In this document: one piece after another, positions 9,501 to 18,363 of the stretch
Layout: every line of letters starts with the position of its first letter
Numbering within the stretch: the first letter of the stretch is position 1
NCBI RefSeq assembly: GCF_003688415.1
Contig: NZ_REFJ01000001.1
Coordinates: 416,645-480,644, forward strand
Origin: Umboniibacter marinipuniceus
GTDB taxonomy: Bacteria; Pseudomonadota; Gammaproteobacteria; Pseudomonadales; DSM-25080
Length of the DNA stretch: 64,000 nucleotides
Direction: 5' to 3'
Made by a program: the position numbers and the translations under genes
The notes under the pieces: generated by a model
Database searches by the model: none
Told to the model about the DNA's origin: nothing
The model's input: only the letters and a program-made list of their open reading frames with translations

Positions 9501-11410
9501 CCTCTGACGTCGAACCGACCTAATACAAACTCGGCAATACTGTTTTCAGGGACACGACCCGCGTCGAATTGAGGGTCGATACCAACGAAAAAAGGCTTAG
9601 GCCAAAGGATTACGTCATATTGACGGTCGATGCTTCGGCCGCTGCTTTCAAATAAACTGTAACTTAGACTCATCAATGCTGGGCTGGTTAGTGATGCAAC
9701 GTCGACCTTGGCGTTCTCCAGTGTGGCGAGACTCAGCTCCGTTGATGTTACCCCCGCAGCGTCTAAATTTTGTTCTGGAAGGTCCAAATAGAGTGAGCCA
9801 ACGTCATTGTTGCCGAAGTAGTAGTCAGGCCAGTTTTTGAGGGGGCGAACGCTAGGGCGTATTACCGCACTCGTTGTTAATCGATTGCCGCTGGCGGGAG
9901 CACCATACAGGAACTGCCCTAAAACCGGGATCTGCAGCGGCGAATCAATCGTTTCCGTTAGTGCCCACGCAGGCGCGTCTTGGCCGTTGTTCCAAGTTAT
10001 CTCAAGTGTTTCAGGCAAAAATTCTTCTACTTGGAAATTGATGTAGGCGGTGTTGGCACCACCATCAACACGGATACCCCAATAACCCGCTACCGCATCT
10101 TCTGGAAGCTCAATGGCTAGCTGAATGTAACCAAACTCATTAGGTCTTTTGGCCACGGTTGCAAACTCAGCACCACGCGCATCGAAGACTTCAAGCAGTT
10201 GCTTGCTAGTGAGAGTATGGCCGTCATGATCCTTTGCCAGTAGGGAGAAATGAACCGTCTCACCCGGGCGGTAGAGGTCCCTAGGGAAGTACGCATACTG
10301 AACCTGAGGCTGGTGGTACTCGAGGCCTTGAAGTTTATCGCTGAGATCATAACTGTTGCGGTAAAGTTGAATGACGCTGACGGCATTTTGATGACGGGCA
10401 ATGAAGAAGCTTCCGCGACCCTCGCTATGGGCGAAGCCTGCGTAACCGTGTTGGTCGGTCACCGCCGTAGATTGGCTCTCGTTGTTATAGTTTAGGCGAG
10501 TAATCTCCACGCCTTCGATCGCCTTGCCACCATCGATCTCTTGAGCAAAGATCTCCACCCGCTCATCGAAATTACGTAGTTGGAGACCAATGTGCGAAAC
10601 ACTGAGCCACATTGCACTCTGAAAATCTAAATCACCGGGACCTCTCGCGGTGAGTAGATAGATACCGGAGCGGTCGAAGTCAGCGAGCGTATTTAGCCCG
10701 ACGCCTACCTCATGGCGTGTATTGTTCCCTTGAGGTAGTTCAATTCGCTGACTGTTGAGATGCTCAATGGCGGCTTGTTTGTCTGCATTCCTTAGATAGC
10801 GGCTAGCGCCATCTAGGAAGCGATCCAAGTCTGAGAAAAAACTGCCCAAATGATCATCTTTTATTCGGTATACATTGAGGTCGGCAAATTCGAGATTAGT
10901 GCTGTGAAGGATCAAGCTGTCGACTGAGCGCAGATTAACAATGGCACCCTGGGCGTCAAAGCGAACTGAAGAAGGCATGGGTTGAGACTGAAATTCGCCC
11001 TTTTGCGTTGCCGCTAATGTGGTGCCATTTTCGGCCGTGAGGGAGGCCAAAATTCGGTACTGATAGTTGGTGTTGGGCGCTACATCGCGAAATTGCACAC
11101 GCATCCCATCAGCGCTTAACACCGCTTCGCCGGCGTTAGGACTCAGAATAATCTGTTCTCTTAAACGCTGATCGGCCAATGGTGTACTCAGCTTCAGTTC
11201 GATAACGTTGATGTTGCCTTGCTGGACTTCGGACATTGCGATCACTCTTAATGGGACATCGGCAAATAAGCTAGCTGAGTGATCAGACGCCAAGACCTCA
11301 GGGTTATCATTGCTTCCCTGGGCTGAGTGGGGTGGGGAGTCTGTAGTGTTGTCACAACCGAGCGAAGCAAGGAGTGCAAATAGGAGACTAAGCTGCATTA
11401 GGATCTTCAT
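6512..11410 (-). CDS. yfhM: Bacterial alpha-2-macroglobulin lipoprotein
   Basis: A protein of about 1632 residues with a lipoprotein signal (MKILMQLSLLFALLASLGC). Repeated beta-sandwich macroglobulin domains follow, then a helical thioester domain carrying YEYACLEQT at about residue 1165 (genome near 7900). CLEQ is the Cys-x-x-Gln thioester that traps attacking proteases covalently in this family. The length agrees with E. coli YfhM (about 1650). The ATG at 11410 is chosen over a GTG at 11425 because the lipoprotein signal starts there. It is coupled to pbpC by a 4-base overlap. The expected role is a periplasmic protease trap in the inner membrane. The symbol follows the E. coli homologue. 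Confidence 0.95.
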   Translation of the reverse strand: MKILMQLSLLFALLASLGCDNTTDSPPHSAQGSNDNPEVLASDHSASLFADVPLRVIAMSEVQQGNINVIELKLSTPLADQRLREQIILSPNAGEAVLSADGMRVQFRDVAPNTNYQYRILASLTAENGTTLAATQKGEFQSQPMPSSVRFDAQGAIVNLRSVDSLILHSTNLEFADLNVYRIKDDHLGSFFSDLDRFLDGASRYLRNADKQAAIEHLNSQRIELPQGNNTRHEVGVGLNTLADFDRSGIYLLTARGPGDLDFQSAMWLSVSHIGLQLRNFDERVEIFAQEIDGGKAIEGVEITRLNYNNESQSTAVTDQHGYAGFAHSEGRGSFFIARHQNAVSVIQLYRNSYDLSDKLQGLEYHQPQVQYAYFPRDLYRPGETVHFSLLAKDHDGHTLTSKQLLEVFDARGAEFATVAKRPNEFGYIQLAIELPEDAVAGYWGIRVDGGANTAYINFQVEEFLPETLEITWNNGQDAPAWALTETIDSPLQIPVLGQFLYGAPASGNRLTTSAVIRPSVRPLKNWPDYYFGNNDVGSLYLDLPEQNLDAAGVTSTELSLATLENAKVDVASLTSPALMSLSYSLFESSGRSIDRQYDVILWPKPFFVGIDPQFDAGRVPENSIAEFVLGRFDVRGEQVSEGLAKIQLIREERTGFWRHSAQRGWQYVRQDNEYLMFDGQYDFDNTATLQLPVEWGTYRLEVTDESGGLTRIRFQAGSDWYNRWMNQASLQDPEAITINLNGDGFEAGTEFIAQISSPIRGAGLWVLEADQILAKGHFDITDSTSEIRVTIPSGVDRHDLYLSAFVVSPEGDYERVRKRAFGLQHVPLDRHNQQLGLRIDTPENWLPDQNNSLSLQVINASGEAYSGPAQVTVSAVDVGALSLTDYRIEDPFAALYGPKRYAATSVSDIYGWVLEPSTLVNAPIHWGGDLMMSAARVDMQDDESLRGAERAKSSPTIATWFSGPVNVTNGSATIDVEVPDFNGALLLTAHGFGERAVGYVQQRVTVSSPVVIDFAQPRFLAHGDQLEGIIDLRNLRHEGGDLQLNIHAEGALTMTEINQTISLDRGATSQLRLPISTAKAGTEGTIVVALTGEDLNIERRWPISLRGIQNPRANFAHALVEAGGSVALPRSLLTDLQTEDLRSWLQISAQPDFGQLENWTYLVDYEYACLEQTTSRLRPWLSASSTQLNALAASESERSDMFEASLLRYRELQHPSGGFQLWPSSSNESPWLTVYAADALLTLRSAGTNVPESLIKPVIERLRSYALNRAQLDDLGYSQNPNALDASVKSYAAYVLAREGLLALGPIRDLRDRQGLSLRTPISVVHLALALRLSGDSAAADALLQQTLPHTVRPESYMGDYGSKLRDQAAVYQLLQRHDLLASVDATARFNDLFQTFRDQQWLNTQERAQLLSLSLENSGSTAWEAEVSGTDFSGLQRGDRGQRWRLSNTPLETVVSNPSSEPIFVSFAASGVATPEALAKDPVRVQLDYYLIENGQYRRLTEADEVASGSLVYAQVKAWSGQRVHDAMLISLLPAGFELVNPRLPNSPTLDELNVAGLSAGNNLYPEHEAYRDDRFVSTFDLRSDREIQTGYLLRATTPGSFQVPITLLESMYQPEVRGQTRPLNRLIIQ

Positions 11411-11544
11411 GGTATAGGCGCCCACTAAGTAATTGTCCTATCAAATATAGCATGGAGGTCAGCTATTGTGGTGGGATGAATTCTGAGGAATTATGACAAA
11501 GTGAGGCAGTAAAACTGTCTCCGCTAATCACTATTGAGGTTTTT

Positions 11545-12618
11545 ATGGCTGAGCTGAATACCCCGCTAACCATCGCGGGAAAAGTTTTATCCAATCGATT
11601 CTCGTTGGCGGCGCTGACGAATCTACAGAGTCATGTGGACGGAACGCTAACTGACGATGAATACAATTGGCTCGTACATCGCGCTGAAGGCGGTTTTGCA
11701 ATGGTTCATACTTGCGCTGCCCAGGTGTCCCAAACAGGAAAAGGCTTTGATGGCCAGTTGGGGCTCTACGATGATAGACATCTTGACGGGCTGAAACGTC
11801 TCGCTTCGGGGCTCAAAAAGGCGGGGGCAATGTCTATCGTGCAGTTGCACCATGCGGGAATGCGAACACCGCCTCAATTTGCGAAGGGGCAAGCGGTAGC
11901 CCCTTCGGACATAGAGAAATATCAGGCGAGAGCGCTGACGAATGCGGAGGTCTGGGACGAGATAGCGTGTTTCATTAGCGCGGCGGAACGTTGCCAGCGC
12001 GCTGGCTTCGACGGGGTTGAAGTACACGGTGCACACGGATATTTGATCGCCCAATTCCTCAGTGCCAGCATCAATAGTCGTACCGATGAGTTTGGTGGCA
12101 GTTTGACCGCGCGAAGTAAGATGCTTAATGAAGTCATTAAGGGGATACGCGAGCGTTGCGGTAAGGACTTTGTGGTTGGGGTGAGACTTTCCCCTGAGCG
12201 ATTTGGCGTGGAGTTAAGCGAAATGCAACAAGTCGCTCAACAAATCTGTGGTGACCACGAAATTGACTATCTCGATATGTCGTTATGGGACGTAAAGGCC
12301 ACCGTTGCGGACGGGGATAAAGCGGGTCAAAGACTTATTGATTGCTTCACTAAGCTCGATCTATCGGGTGTGCCGTTGGGCGTCGCAGGGAAGATTTACA
12401 GTGCCGAAGATGCTCAGTGGTGTTTGGATCAAGGTGCAGATTTTGTGCTACCCGGCCGAGCGGCCATCCTGCATCATGATTTCCCGCTGCGCTGTCAGGA
12501 TAAGCAATTTGTGAGTCAGTCATTGCCGGTTAGCAGAGCGTATTTGGCGGCTGAAAAGCTGGGGCCCGCATTTATTGACTATATGGCGACATGGGAAGGT
12601 TTTGTTGCCAACCCATGA
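11545..12618 (+). CDS. NADH:flavin oxidoreductase, Old Yellow Enzyme family
   Basis: A 357-residue (beta/alpha)8 FMN protein. It has SIVQLHHAGMRT early, then GFDGVEVHGAHGYLIAQFLS with the His-x-x-His substrate-binding pair (HGAH), NSRTDEFGGS, and a C-terminal FMN-phosphate region (GADFVLPGRAAI). Such enzymes reduce activated C=C bonds with NAD(P)H. Sequence does not distinguish an enoate reductase from a dienoyl-CoA-type enzyme, but there is no C-terminal FeS/FAD extension. GAGG lies 5 bases before the ATG. It is a single gene transcribed away from the A2M operon. Confidence 0.92.
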   Translation: MAELNTPLTIAGKVLSNRFSLAALTNLQSHVDGTLTDDEYNWLVHRAEGGFAMVHTCAAQVSQTGKGFDGQLGLYDDRHLDGLKRLASGLKKAGAMSIVQLHHAGMRTPPQFAKGQAVAPSDIEKYQARALTNAEVWDEIACFISAAERCQRAGFDGVEVHGAHGYLIAQFLSASINSRTDEFGGSLTARSKMLNEVIKGIRERCGKDFVVGVRLSPERFGVELSEMQQVAQQICGDHEIDYLDMSLWDVKATVADGDKAGQRLIDCFTKLDLSGVPLGVAGKIYSAEDAQWCLDQGADFVLPGRAAILHHDFPLRCQDKQFVSQSLPVSRAYLAAEKLGPAFIDYMATWEGFVANP

Positions 12619-12636
12619 GGCCCTAGGTGCTAAGTT

Positions 12637-14184
12637 TTACATCCAAGACTTGCCAGAAGACTCGGTAATGTAAAGTGAACCATCTACGAGATCTACCGCA
12701 TCAGCTACCGGTAAATAGGGTACGCTGATGCTTCCCGATGCTAATACAAACTGGATCTTACAGAGATTACGACGACGCATGAACCAACTTTGCGACTGAC
12801 TGATTTGCTGCAACTTGTGACGTTCGAAACATTTATAGCTCACCCCAATGAAGCCTTTTCGAATGTAAACGAATTGTTCGTCACCGCCGAACCCCCATCT
12901 ACGCCAACGTAAGTAGCTCACGAGCGCCCCAATGAAAACGATGGCGCCAAACACTTCAATGGCCTTTAACCAGTCACTATTAAGCCAAACAATCGCGCTC
13001 GCCAACAGGCTAATCGGTATCCACATAAAGAGCATTTTGCTGATAATGAAGCGGCGATGAATAGGTTTGAAGGCCGCGCGATTAAGTTGTGTGCCAGGCA
13101 TTGCATCATTGGCTAAGTCGAAGGCTTCCTCTGGAAAAACCGAGGGCACAATCAACTTGCTATTAGTTTCTACTCCCGGCTGTCCAGGGTTTCCGGTTTG
13201 ATTCTGTTTAAAGGTTAGGTTTACTCGCTTTAATAAAAGATCCAACCAATCCTGTTTGAATTCAATGGATTGTAATCTACGCAGCGGCAGGGCCACTTCA
13301 TGCTTAGTGAGCAATCCTGAGCGACGGATATAGCGTTGACCGGCGCGTGACAGCGTATAGCCATAGTAGGTGAGGATTGATCCGGCCACCGAGAATAACG
13401 CTAGAATCATCATGGCAATCATAGTGAAGCTAAGCGCGGCCAGCGCGACGACCGCATAGCCTTGAGCGTCAACATCGAAGAGTTGCTGCAAATCAATGCC
13501 AATGTAGCTGAAGGCGCTACCGATTGAATCGGCGAACTCATCGAATAAGGGAGCCGCCGCGCCGAGGAAGATCCAGATTCGGTTATTGGTTAAGCCGTGG
13601 ATAACGAGGTCCCCAACCGAACGACGGTTAAGTATAAGTTCTTGAGTTTGCGTTTCCGCTGGGTTGGCTTCAGTGCCGTCAGCGGTTGTTGGTACGTCAG
13701 CTGCAGCTCTAGCGCCTAAAATGGTCTCTTTGAGAGCAATAGCATGATCCATTTTAATAGCGATGAGCTTGGCTTCATTCTTGGCTGAACCTGCCGTATC
13801 TAGCTGCATGCAGCAGTAATCGGAAATACGATAATAAATGGGCTGCTCAAAGCGAATGTTTTGAATGCGTGTGAAGGGCAGGTGGGTTTGCGTCTTGTTG
13901 AAAATACCTGAACGAATTTCAATGGTATCGTTGGTGAGACGATAGCGATACACCAAGAAACTGGCTACGGCAAAACAAATTAATAGCAGTAATATCCCAA
14001 TGATACTCGGTATGGTCACTCCTGGATTTTCTTTGATGCTCTTTCCTAATATAAGGAAAGCCGGGATCAGATAGATAAACTGACCGCCCAGCTGCTTTAG
14101 GGTTTTCGCTAAGAAGAAGACTACCGCGATGGGTGATATTCGGTGCCACTCGCCATCGATACTCGGTGTTGACTCACTGCTCAT
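12637..14184 (-). CDS. PH-domain (YdbT-like, DUF304) membrane protein
   Basis: About 515 residues with several hydrophobic segments and three copies of the bPH2/DUF304 module, each with a strand pattern such as THLPFTRIQNIRFEQ, VALPLRRLQSIEFKQ and CFERHKLQQISQSQS. The ATG at 14184 follows AAGGAGG and overlaps the stop of the smaller PH gene (ATGAGCAGTGA), so I prefer it to a TTG 24 bases upstream. It matches the YdbT partner of the YdbS/YdbT pair, which contributes to resistance to membrane-active compounds in Bacillus. Function here is inferred from that family. Confidence 0.88.
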   Translation of the reverse strand: MSSESTPSIDGEWHRISPIAVVFFLAKTLKQLGGQFIYLIPAFLILGKSIKENPGVTIPSIIGILLLLICFAVASFLVYRYRLTNDTIEIRSGIFNKTQTHLPFTRIQNIRFEQPIYYRISDYCCMQLDTAGSAKNEAKLIAIKMDHAIALKETILGARAAADVPTTADGTEANPAETQTQELILNRRSVGDLVIHGLTNNRIWIFLGAAAPLFDEFADSIGSAFSYIGIDLQQLFDVDAQGYAVVALAALSFTMIAMMILALFSVAGSILTYYGYTLSRAGQRYIRRSGLLTKHEVALPLRRLQSIEFKQDWLDLLLKRVNLTFKQNQTGNPGQPGVETNSKLIVPSVFPEEAFDLANDAMPGTQLNRAAFKPIHRRFIISKMLFMWIPISLLASAIVWLNSDWLKAIEVFGAIVFIGALVSYLRWRRWGFGGDEQFVYIRKGFIGVSYKCFERHKLQQISQSQSWFMRRRNLCKIQFVLASGSISVPYLPVADAVDLVDGSLYITESSGKSWM

Positions 14185-14707
14185 CGCGAACAGCCTCCTT
14201 GTGTTCAAGAATAAAGGCTCGCATTTGCTTTGCTACTTCGAACCGCAATCCCAGAATCACGAAGGTGTGCATGTGCCCGCCGGCGCTATAAGCCAACAGG
14301 CAGGCTAGGTCGTATCGACGCTCGATAGGCCCCTGTTTTACTTCTACATGTTGTACTCGGGTAATAGGTTGAGTAACCGTCTTGCGTACAATTAATCCGG
14401 ACTGATAGCTCAGGTCATGTTCGCGCAAGGCGAAGCATTTTTTAGGGTCAGCTAACCAACAATAAACCGCGATGAGGGTGCTGATGAATGTTAATGCGCC
14501 GGTGATAATCTTCGCTGGAATTCCCGCCGCGGGGAGTAGGTCAGGAATGACCAACCATGCTACGGCCGTTAACACCAGGCAGACAATCACCACAACAGCG
14601 GTGATAAGGCGTCGAATCTTTATGTAGCTTCGTTCTACGGGCGTGAAGGAGAGTTGACTAATTTGTGGTAATGATTCTGGCGATAAAACGCCGTTATGAA
14701 ACTCCAT
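14174..14707 (-). CDS. PH-domain (YdbS-like, DUF304) membrane protein
   Basis: About 177 residues: two transmembrane helices (near residues 35-80) followed by one bPH2 domain (REHDLSYQSGLIVRKT, then PITRVQHVEVKQGPIERR). The ATG at 14707 is preceded by AAGGA at a good distance. The upstream in-frame ATG at 14788 would extend into the promoter region shared with the divergent amidohydrolase, so I rejected it. It is translationally coupled to the larger PH protein downstream. Confidence 0.85.
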   Translation of the reverse strand: MEFHNGVLSPESLPQISQLSFTPVERSYIKIRRLITAVVVIVCLVLTAVAWLVIPDLLPAAGIPAKIITGALTFISTLIAVYCWLADPKKCFALREHDLSYQSGLIVRKTVTQPITRVQHVEVKQGPIERRYDLACLLAYSAGGHMHTFVILGLRFEVAKQMRAFILEHKEAVRDEQ

Positions 14708-14803
14708 TTGATGACATCCTTGATTGCGGCTGAGCGCGAGTAGATTTATTTGCTTTAAATTAAGCGCTATAGTCGACCTATCAGTCAACCGTGGAGAATA
14801 ACA

Positions 14804-16093
14804 ATGTTAATGGCTCGATACGCCGCAGTGCTGCTAGCGCTGCTATCAACGTCCGTTGTGGCCAACACCAAGGTCATCTACGCCGGGGAATTACTCATGA
14901 TTCCAGGTCAGGAACCATTGCGGGCACAAACCGTGGTGGTGACAGATGATCGTGTTACTCAGGTTGCAAGTGGCTATCTGTCGCTCGCGGAGTTCACGGG
15001 AGAGGTTGAACTGGTTGACCTGCGTAACTATTTTGTCATGCCAGGTTTGATGGATATGCATGTTCATCTGCAGAGCGAACTCGGTCCGACGAACGATCGT
15101 GACGCGCTGCGGCTATCTGAGGCGTTAGCGGGGATGAAAGCCATTCTCTATGGAAGACGAACATTGGCAGCTGGTTTTACTACCGTCCGTGATGTCGGCT
15201 CCAACGAAGCAATGATGTATGCCTATCGCGACGCAGTAGCTCGCGGTTGGGTTGAAGGTCCACGAGTGATTGCGGCGGCTGGTGTTGCCACCACGGGGGG
15301 TCACAATGACGTTAGTGGTTTAAGCCCCGAATACATGCTTCACGCTTCGGCGGGAAGGCGAACCCTGTGTGATGGTCCCTACGATTGCCGTCGGGCAACA
15401 CGCGATGCGGTAAAGTATGGTGCGGATCTGATCAAAATTACCTCCACAGGTGGTGTGCTCACGGATCGTGCAACCGGCACCGGACAGCAGATGGAGATGG
15501 ATGAACTGCAGGAAATTGTTCGTTCAGCACATCGTCTGGGGCGCAAGGTGGCCTCCCACGCACATCAGGAAGACGGTATCATTGCGGCCCTAGAAGCTGG
15601 GGTAGATAGTATCGAGCATGGTTCCTATGCTGGACCCGAGTCATACGAATTGTTCAAATCTACCGGCGCCTACCTTGTCCCCACTTTGCTGGCAGGCGAT
15701 ACCGTTGTTCAGATGGCTGAGAATACAACGCTGTTGACACCTGCTCAGGCAGAAAAGGCCATTCGAGTGGGGGCTGATATGCAAGCGAATTTTGAGGGCG
15801 CCTATCAAGCCGGTGTAAAAATTGCTTTCGGTACCGACAGTGGCGTATCGCAACATGGTCTGAATGCCCAAGAGGCAGTGTTAATGCATCGTGCTGGCAT
15901 GACTCCTATGGATATCTTGGTGTCAGCGACTGTTAACGCCGCCGACCTCATTGATATGTCAGAGGATTTGGGGACCATTGAAGTAGGTAAACTAGCAGAC
16001 ATTATTGCGCTGGAAAGCTCGCCACTAGGGGATATTGAGGCGTTACTTGACGTTGATTTCGTCATGAAAAACGGAACCGTTGTGAAGCAGTAG
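14804..16093 (+). CDS. Secreted metal-dependent amidohydrolase
   Basis: 429 residues. An N-terminal signal peptide (about residues 1-20, ending VVAN) is followed by an amidohydrolase TIM barrel. Metal ligands are visible: His-x-His in LMDMHVHLQ, a Lys that may be carbamylated in DLIKITSTGG, His in VASHAHQEDG, His in SIEHGSY and Asp in AFGTDSG. The family includes imidazolonepropionase-like enzymes and Xaa-Pro/Xaa-Arg dipeptidases of marine bacteria. With a signal peptide, a periplasmic peptidase or amide hydrolase is more likely than histidine catabolism. GGAG precedes the ATG. The next gene starts 28 bases downstream. Confidence 0.9.
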   Translation: MLMARYAAVLLALLSTSVVANTKVIYAGELLMIPGQEPLRAQTVVVTDDRVTQVASGYLSLAEFTGEVELVDLRNYFVMPGLMDMHVHLQSELGPTNDRDALRLSEALAGMKAILYGRRTLAAGFTTVRDVGSNEAMMYAYRDAVARGWVEGPRVIAAAGVATTGGHNDVSGLSPEYMLHASAGRRTLCDGPYDCRRATRDAVKYGADLIKITSTGGVLTDRATGTGQQMEMDELQEIVRSAHRLGRKVASHAHQEDGIIAALEAGVDSIEHGSYAGPESYELFKSTGAYLVPTLLAGDTVVQMAENTTLLTPAQAEKAIRVGADMQANFEGAYQAGVKIAFGTDSGVSQHGLNAQEAVLMHRAGMTPMDILVSATVNAADLIDMSEDLGTIEVGKLADIIALESSPLGDIEALLDVDFVMKNGTVVKQ

Positions 16094-16121
16094 TGTACGC
16101 ATTTTATAAGGATAACAAGCA

Positions 16122-16982
16122 ATGCTAAGAGTAATGATTTTCGTGGTGGTTCTGCTGTGCTCAATGCAGTTGGCGGCCGCCCCAGTGTGGCAGGTAAAGC
16201 AGGGTGAAAACACCTTTTACTTAGGTGGAACTATCCATGTATTGTCGGCACAGGACTACCCGCTGCCTCCTAGTTTCGACTTCGCCTATGATGCCTCCGA
16301 TACGTTATTCTTTGAGACTGATATGAGTGCCCTCAACGACGTGGCAATTCAGCAGAAGTTGATGCAGCGAGTCAGTTTACCTAATGGCGAGACCCTACAA
16401 GACTATTTGGATTCGGTTCAGTATGAAGCGCTGGCTGGTTGGTTGCGACACGCGCAATTACCTAGCCAAGCTTTTGATCGCTATAAGGTCGGCTTTGTCA
16501 CCATTCAGATGCTAATGATCGAGTTACAGCGCATAGGTATTAGCGCCCCTGGCGTTGATCAACATTATTTCAATCGCGCCTTGATAGACGATAGAAACGT
16601 TGGCGAATTGGAGTCCATTGATAATCATCTTTCATTTTTTGCTAGTTACGGTGAAGGATTCGAAAATGAGTTGATGGAAATGACCTTAGACGAATTAGAA
16701 TCCATCGAACTGGAAATGGACTCGATGCGTGCGGCATGGCGAAAGGGTGAGCTAAGCTACTTGGAGGCGATGTATGTGCAGACGATGAAAGATGATTTTC
16801 CTGACCTGTATCAGTCGCTACTTGTTGAGCGTAATAAAGCGTGGATGCCAGCCTTGGTTGAGATGGGCGAGACGCCTGAAACGGAGTTTGTGCTGGTGGG
16901 CGTAGCCCATCTCTTGGGGTCAGATGGACTTATACAAAGTCTTGAGAAGCAGGGGTTTCAAGTAACGAAGGTAGAGCAGTAA
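16122..16982 (+). CDS. TraB/GumN family protein, secreted
   Basis: 286 residues with a signal peptide ending in QLAAA. The mature N-terminus WQVKQGENTFYLGGTIHVLS contains the GTxH motif of the TraB/PrgY/GumN family. A GVDQHYF segment follows in the middle and a C-terminal FVLVGVAHLLGSDGLI repeats the G-x-x-H pattern. These paired motifs are proposed to form a metallohydrolase site, but no substrate is established. It is probably co-transcribed with the amidohydrolase upstream. Confidence 0.88.
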   Translation: MLRVMIFVVVLLCSMQLAAAPVWQVKQGENTFYLGGTIHVLSAQDYPLPPSFDFAYDASDTLFFETDMSALNDVAIQQKLMQRVSLPNGETLQDYLDSVQYEALAGWLRHAQLPSQAFDRYKVGFVTIQMLMIELQRIGISAPGVDQHYFNRALIDDRNVGELESIDNHLSFFASYGEGFENELMEMTLDELESIELEMDSMRAAWRKGELSYLEAMYVQTMKDDFPDLYQSLLVERNKAWMPALVEMGETPETEFVLVGVAHLLGSDGLIQSLEKQGFQVTKVEQ

Positions 16983-17040
16983 AAAAGAAGTTCGCCTTGG
17001 TCAAGAACCCCGTTAAGGGCAGAGAGCGCGACCAAGGCGA
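16981..17040 (-). terminator. Terminator of the CFA-synthase operon
   Basis: An 11-bp perfect inverted repeat (TCGCCTTGGTC at 16992-17002 and its complement at 17030-17040) encloses a smaller CCC/GGG hairpin. Read on the minus strand it ends in a T-rich tract (16981-16990), so it fits the end of the operon that stops at 17109. It may also serve the convergent TraB gene. Confidence 0.7.
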
Positions 17041-17108
17041 TATGAGGCAAGATTACTAAGACCTCAAAGGGGTGGTATTGAGTAAACGGTAACGGTGTGT
17101 CTCTATAT

Positions 17109-18320
17109 TCAATTGGTGAACGTAAAATGGCCTACGCCAATCTTCTTCTCTCGGAACCCGCCCTCGCAGTAGCTGAAATAAAATCGCCACATATTGATAA
17201 AGGTGTCCGATAAACCTTGCGCTTTAATGACGGCGAGGTTTTCTTCGAATCGTTCTCGCCAGTTAGCCAGCGTCTGCGCATAACCCAAGCCAAAATCGTA
17301 GTAATGGCTAAGGTACAAGCCCTGGGCGCCAGCGTGAGTGGAGATGGCGGAAACTGATGGTAAAAAACCACCGGGGAAGATGTACTTTTGAATGAAATCT
17401 ACGTCGGTCTTGGCAGATTCGTATCGATCTTCAGGGATGGTAATGGCTTGAATGACGGCCTTGCCCCCAGGTTTCAATAGTCGCTTCAGGGTGCCAAAGT
17501 AGGTGTCAAGATACTGCCAACCCACGGCTTCGATCATCTCAATTGAAGCGAGTTTGTCAAATTTGCCTTGAAGTGCACGATAGTCATCTTTCAGAAGCGT
17601 GATTTTGCTTTCTAATCCTCTCGCTTTGATTTGAGCCTGCGTGTACGCGTATTGCTCTTCCGAAATGGTAGTTGTCGTGACATGACAGCCGATCTTCTCG
17701 GCCGCGTAGATGGCAAATCCGCCCCACCCAGTGCCAATTTCAACTAATGAATCCTCAGGCTTGAGCTCCAGTTGGTGTGCCATTGCGGCGAATTTCGCCA
17801 GTGAGGCCGCTTCCATGGTCGCCTCATCCTTTGCAAACACTGCGGCGGAGTAGGACATGGTTGGATCAAGGAATGTCTGGAAGAAGTCGTTGCCAAGATC
17901 GTAGTGACGAGCGATGTTATTTCTTGCTTGACGTTCGGTGTTTCGATTACGCCAGTGATAAAACTTGTTCAGTGGTTTAATGAGCTTAGCAAGTCCAGCA
18001 TCAAGTCTGGAGGTGATCCCTAAATTTCTGGCCATCACCTGAATAACAGCGGTGAGATCGGGCGTTTCCCAATCACCTGCCATATACGATTCGCCGGCAC
18101 CAATAGTACCCCCCAGAACTAAGTCTGTGTAAAAGCGAGGGTGGTTGACGTTAATTGTCGCCTTGAGGGTAGCCGATTCTTCCCCAAAACATCGTGTGTT
18201 GCCACGGTCGCAGAGCGTGAGATGTGCCCCCGCCAGTTGGTTGAGATTGGAGAAGACCAATCGCTGAGTCCAGCTTAACTTCGGGCTTGTGCTGTCGGCG
18301 TTTCGCGTGGCTGCTTTCAT
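17109..18320 (-). CDS. cfa: Cyclopropane-fatty-acyl-phospholipid synthase
   Basis: About 403 residues. The C-terminal half has the SAM-binding motif LVEIGTGWGGFAIYAAEKIG, then SIEMIEAVGWQYLDTYF and FIQKYIFPGGFLPS, all hallmarks of CFA synthases. The enzyme adds a methylene from SAM across cis double bonds of membrane lipids. The ATG at 18320 has AAAGGA upstream, whereas an alternative ATG at 18341 has no site. It is the last gene of the operon downstream of the ECF/ChrR locus. Lipid cyclopropanation or related methylation is a known output of ChrR-linked sigma regulons. Confidence 0.94.
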   Translation of the reverse strand: MKAATRNADSTSPKLSWTQRLVFSNLNQLAGAHLTLCDRGNTRCFGEESATLKATINVNHPRFYTDLVLGGTIGAGESYMAGDWETPDLTAVIQVMARNLGITSRLDAGLAKLIKPLNKFYHWRNRNTERQARNNIARHYDLGNDFFQTFLDPTMSYSAAVFAKDEATMEAASLAKFAAMAHQLELKPEDSLVEIGTGWGGFAIYAAEKIGCHVTTTTISEEQYAYTQAQIKARGLESKITLLKDDYRALQGKFDKLASIEMIEAVGWQYLDTYFGTLKRLLKPGGKAVIQAITIPEDRYESAKTDVDFIQKYIFPGGFLPSVSAISTHAGAQGLYLSHYYDFGLGYAQTLANWRERFEENLAVIKAQGLSDTFINMWRFYFSYCEGGFREKKIGVGHFTFTN

Positions 18321-18363
18321 CGTGTAATCCTTTGCAAACATTTGAGGGCAGGCAACCTGCCTA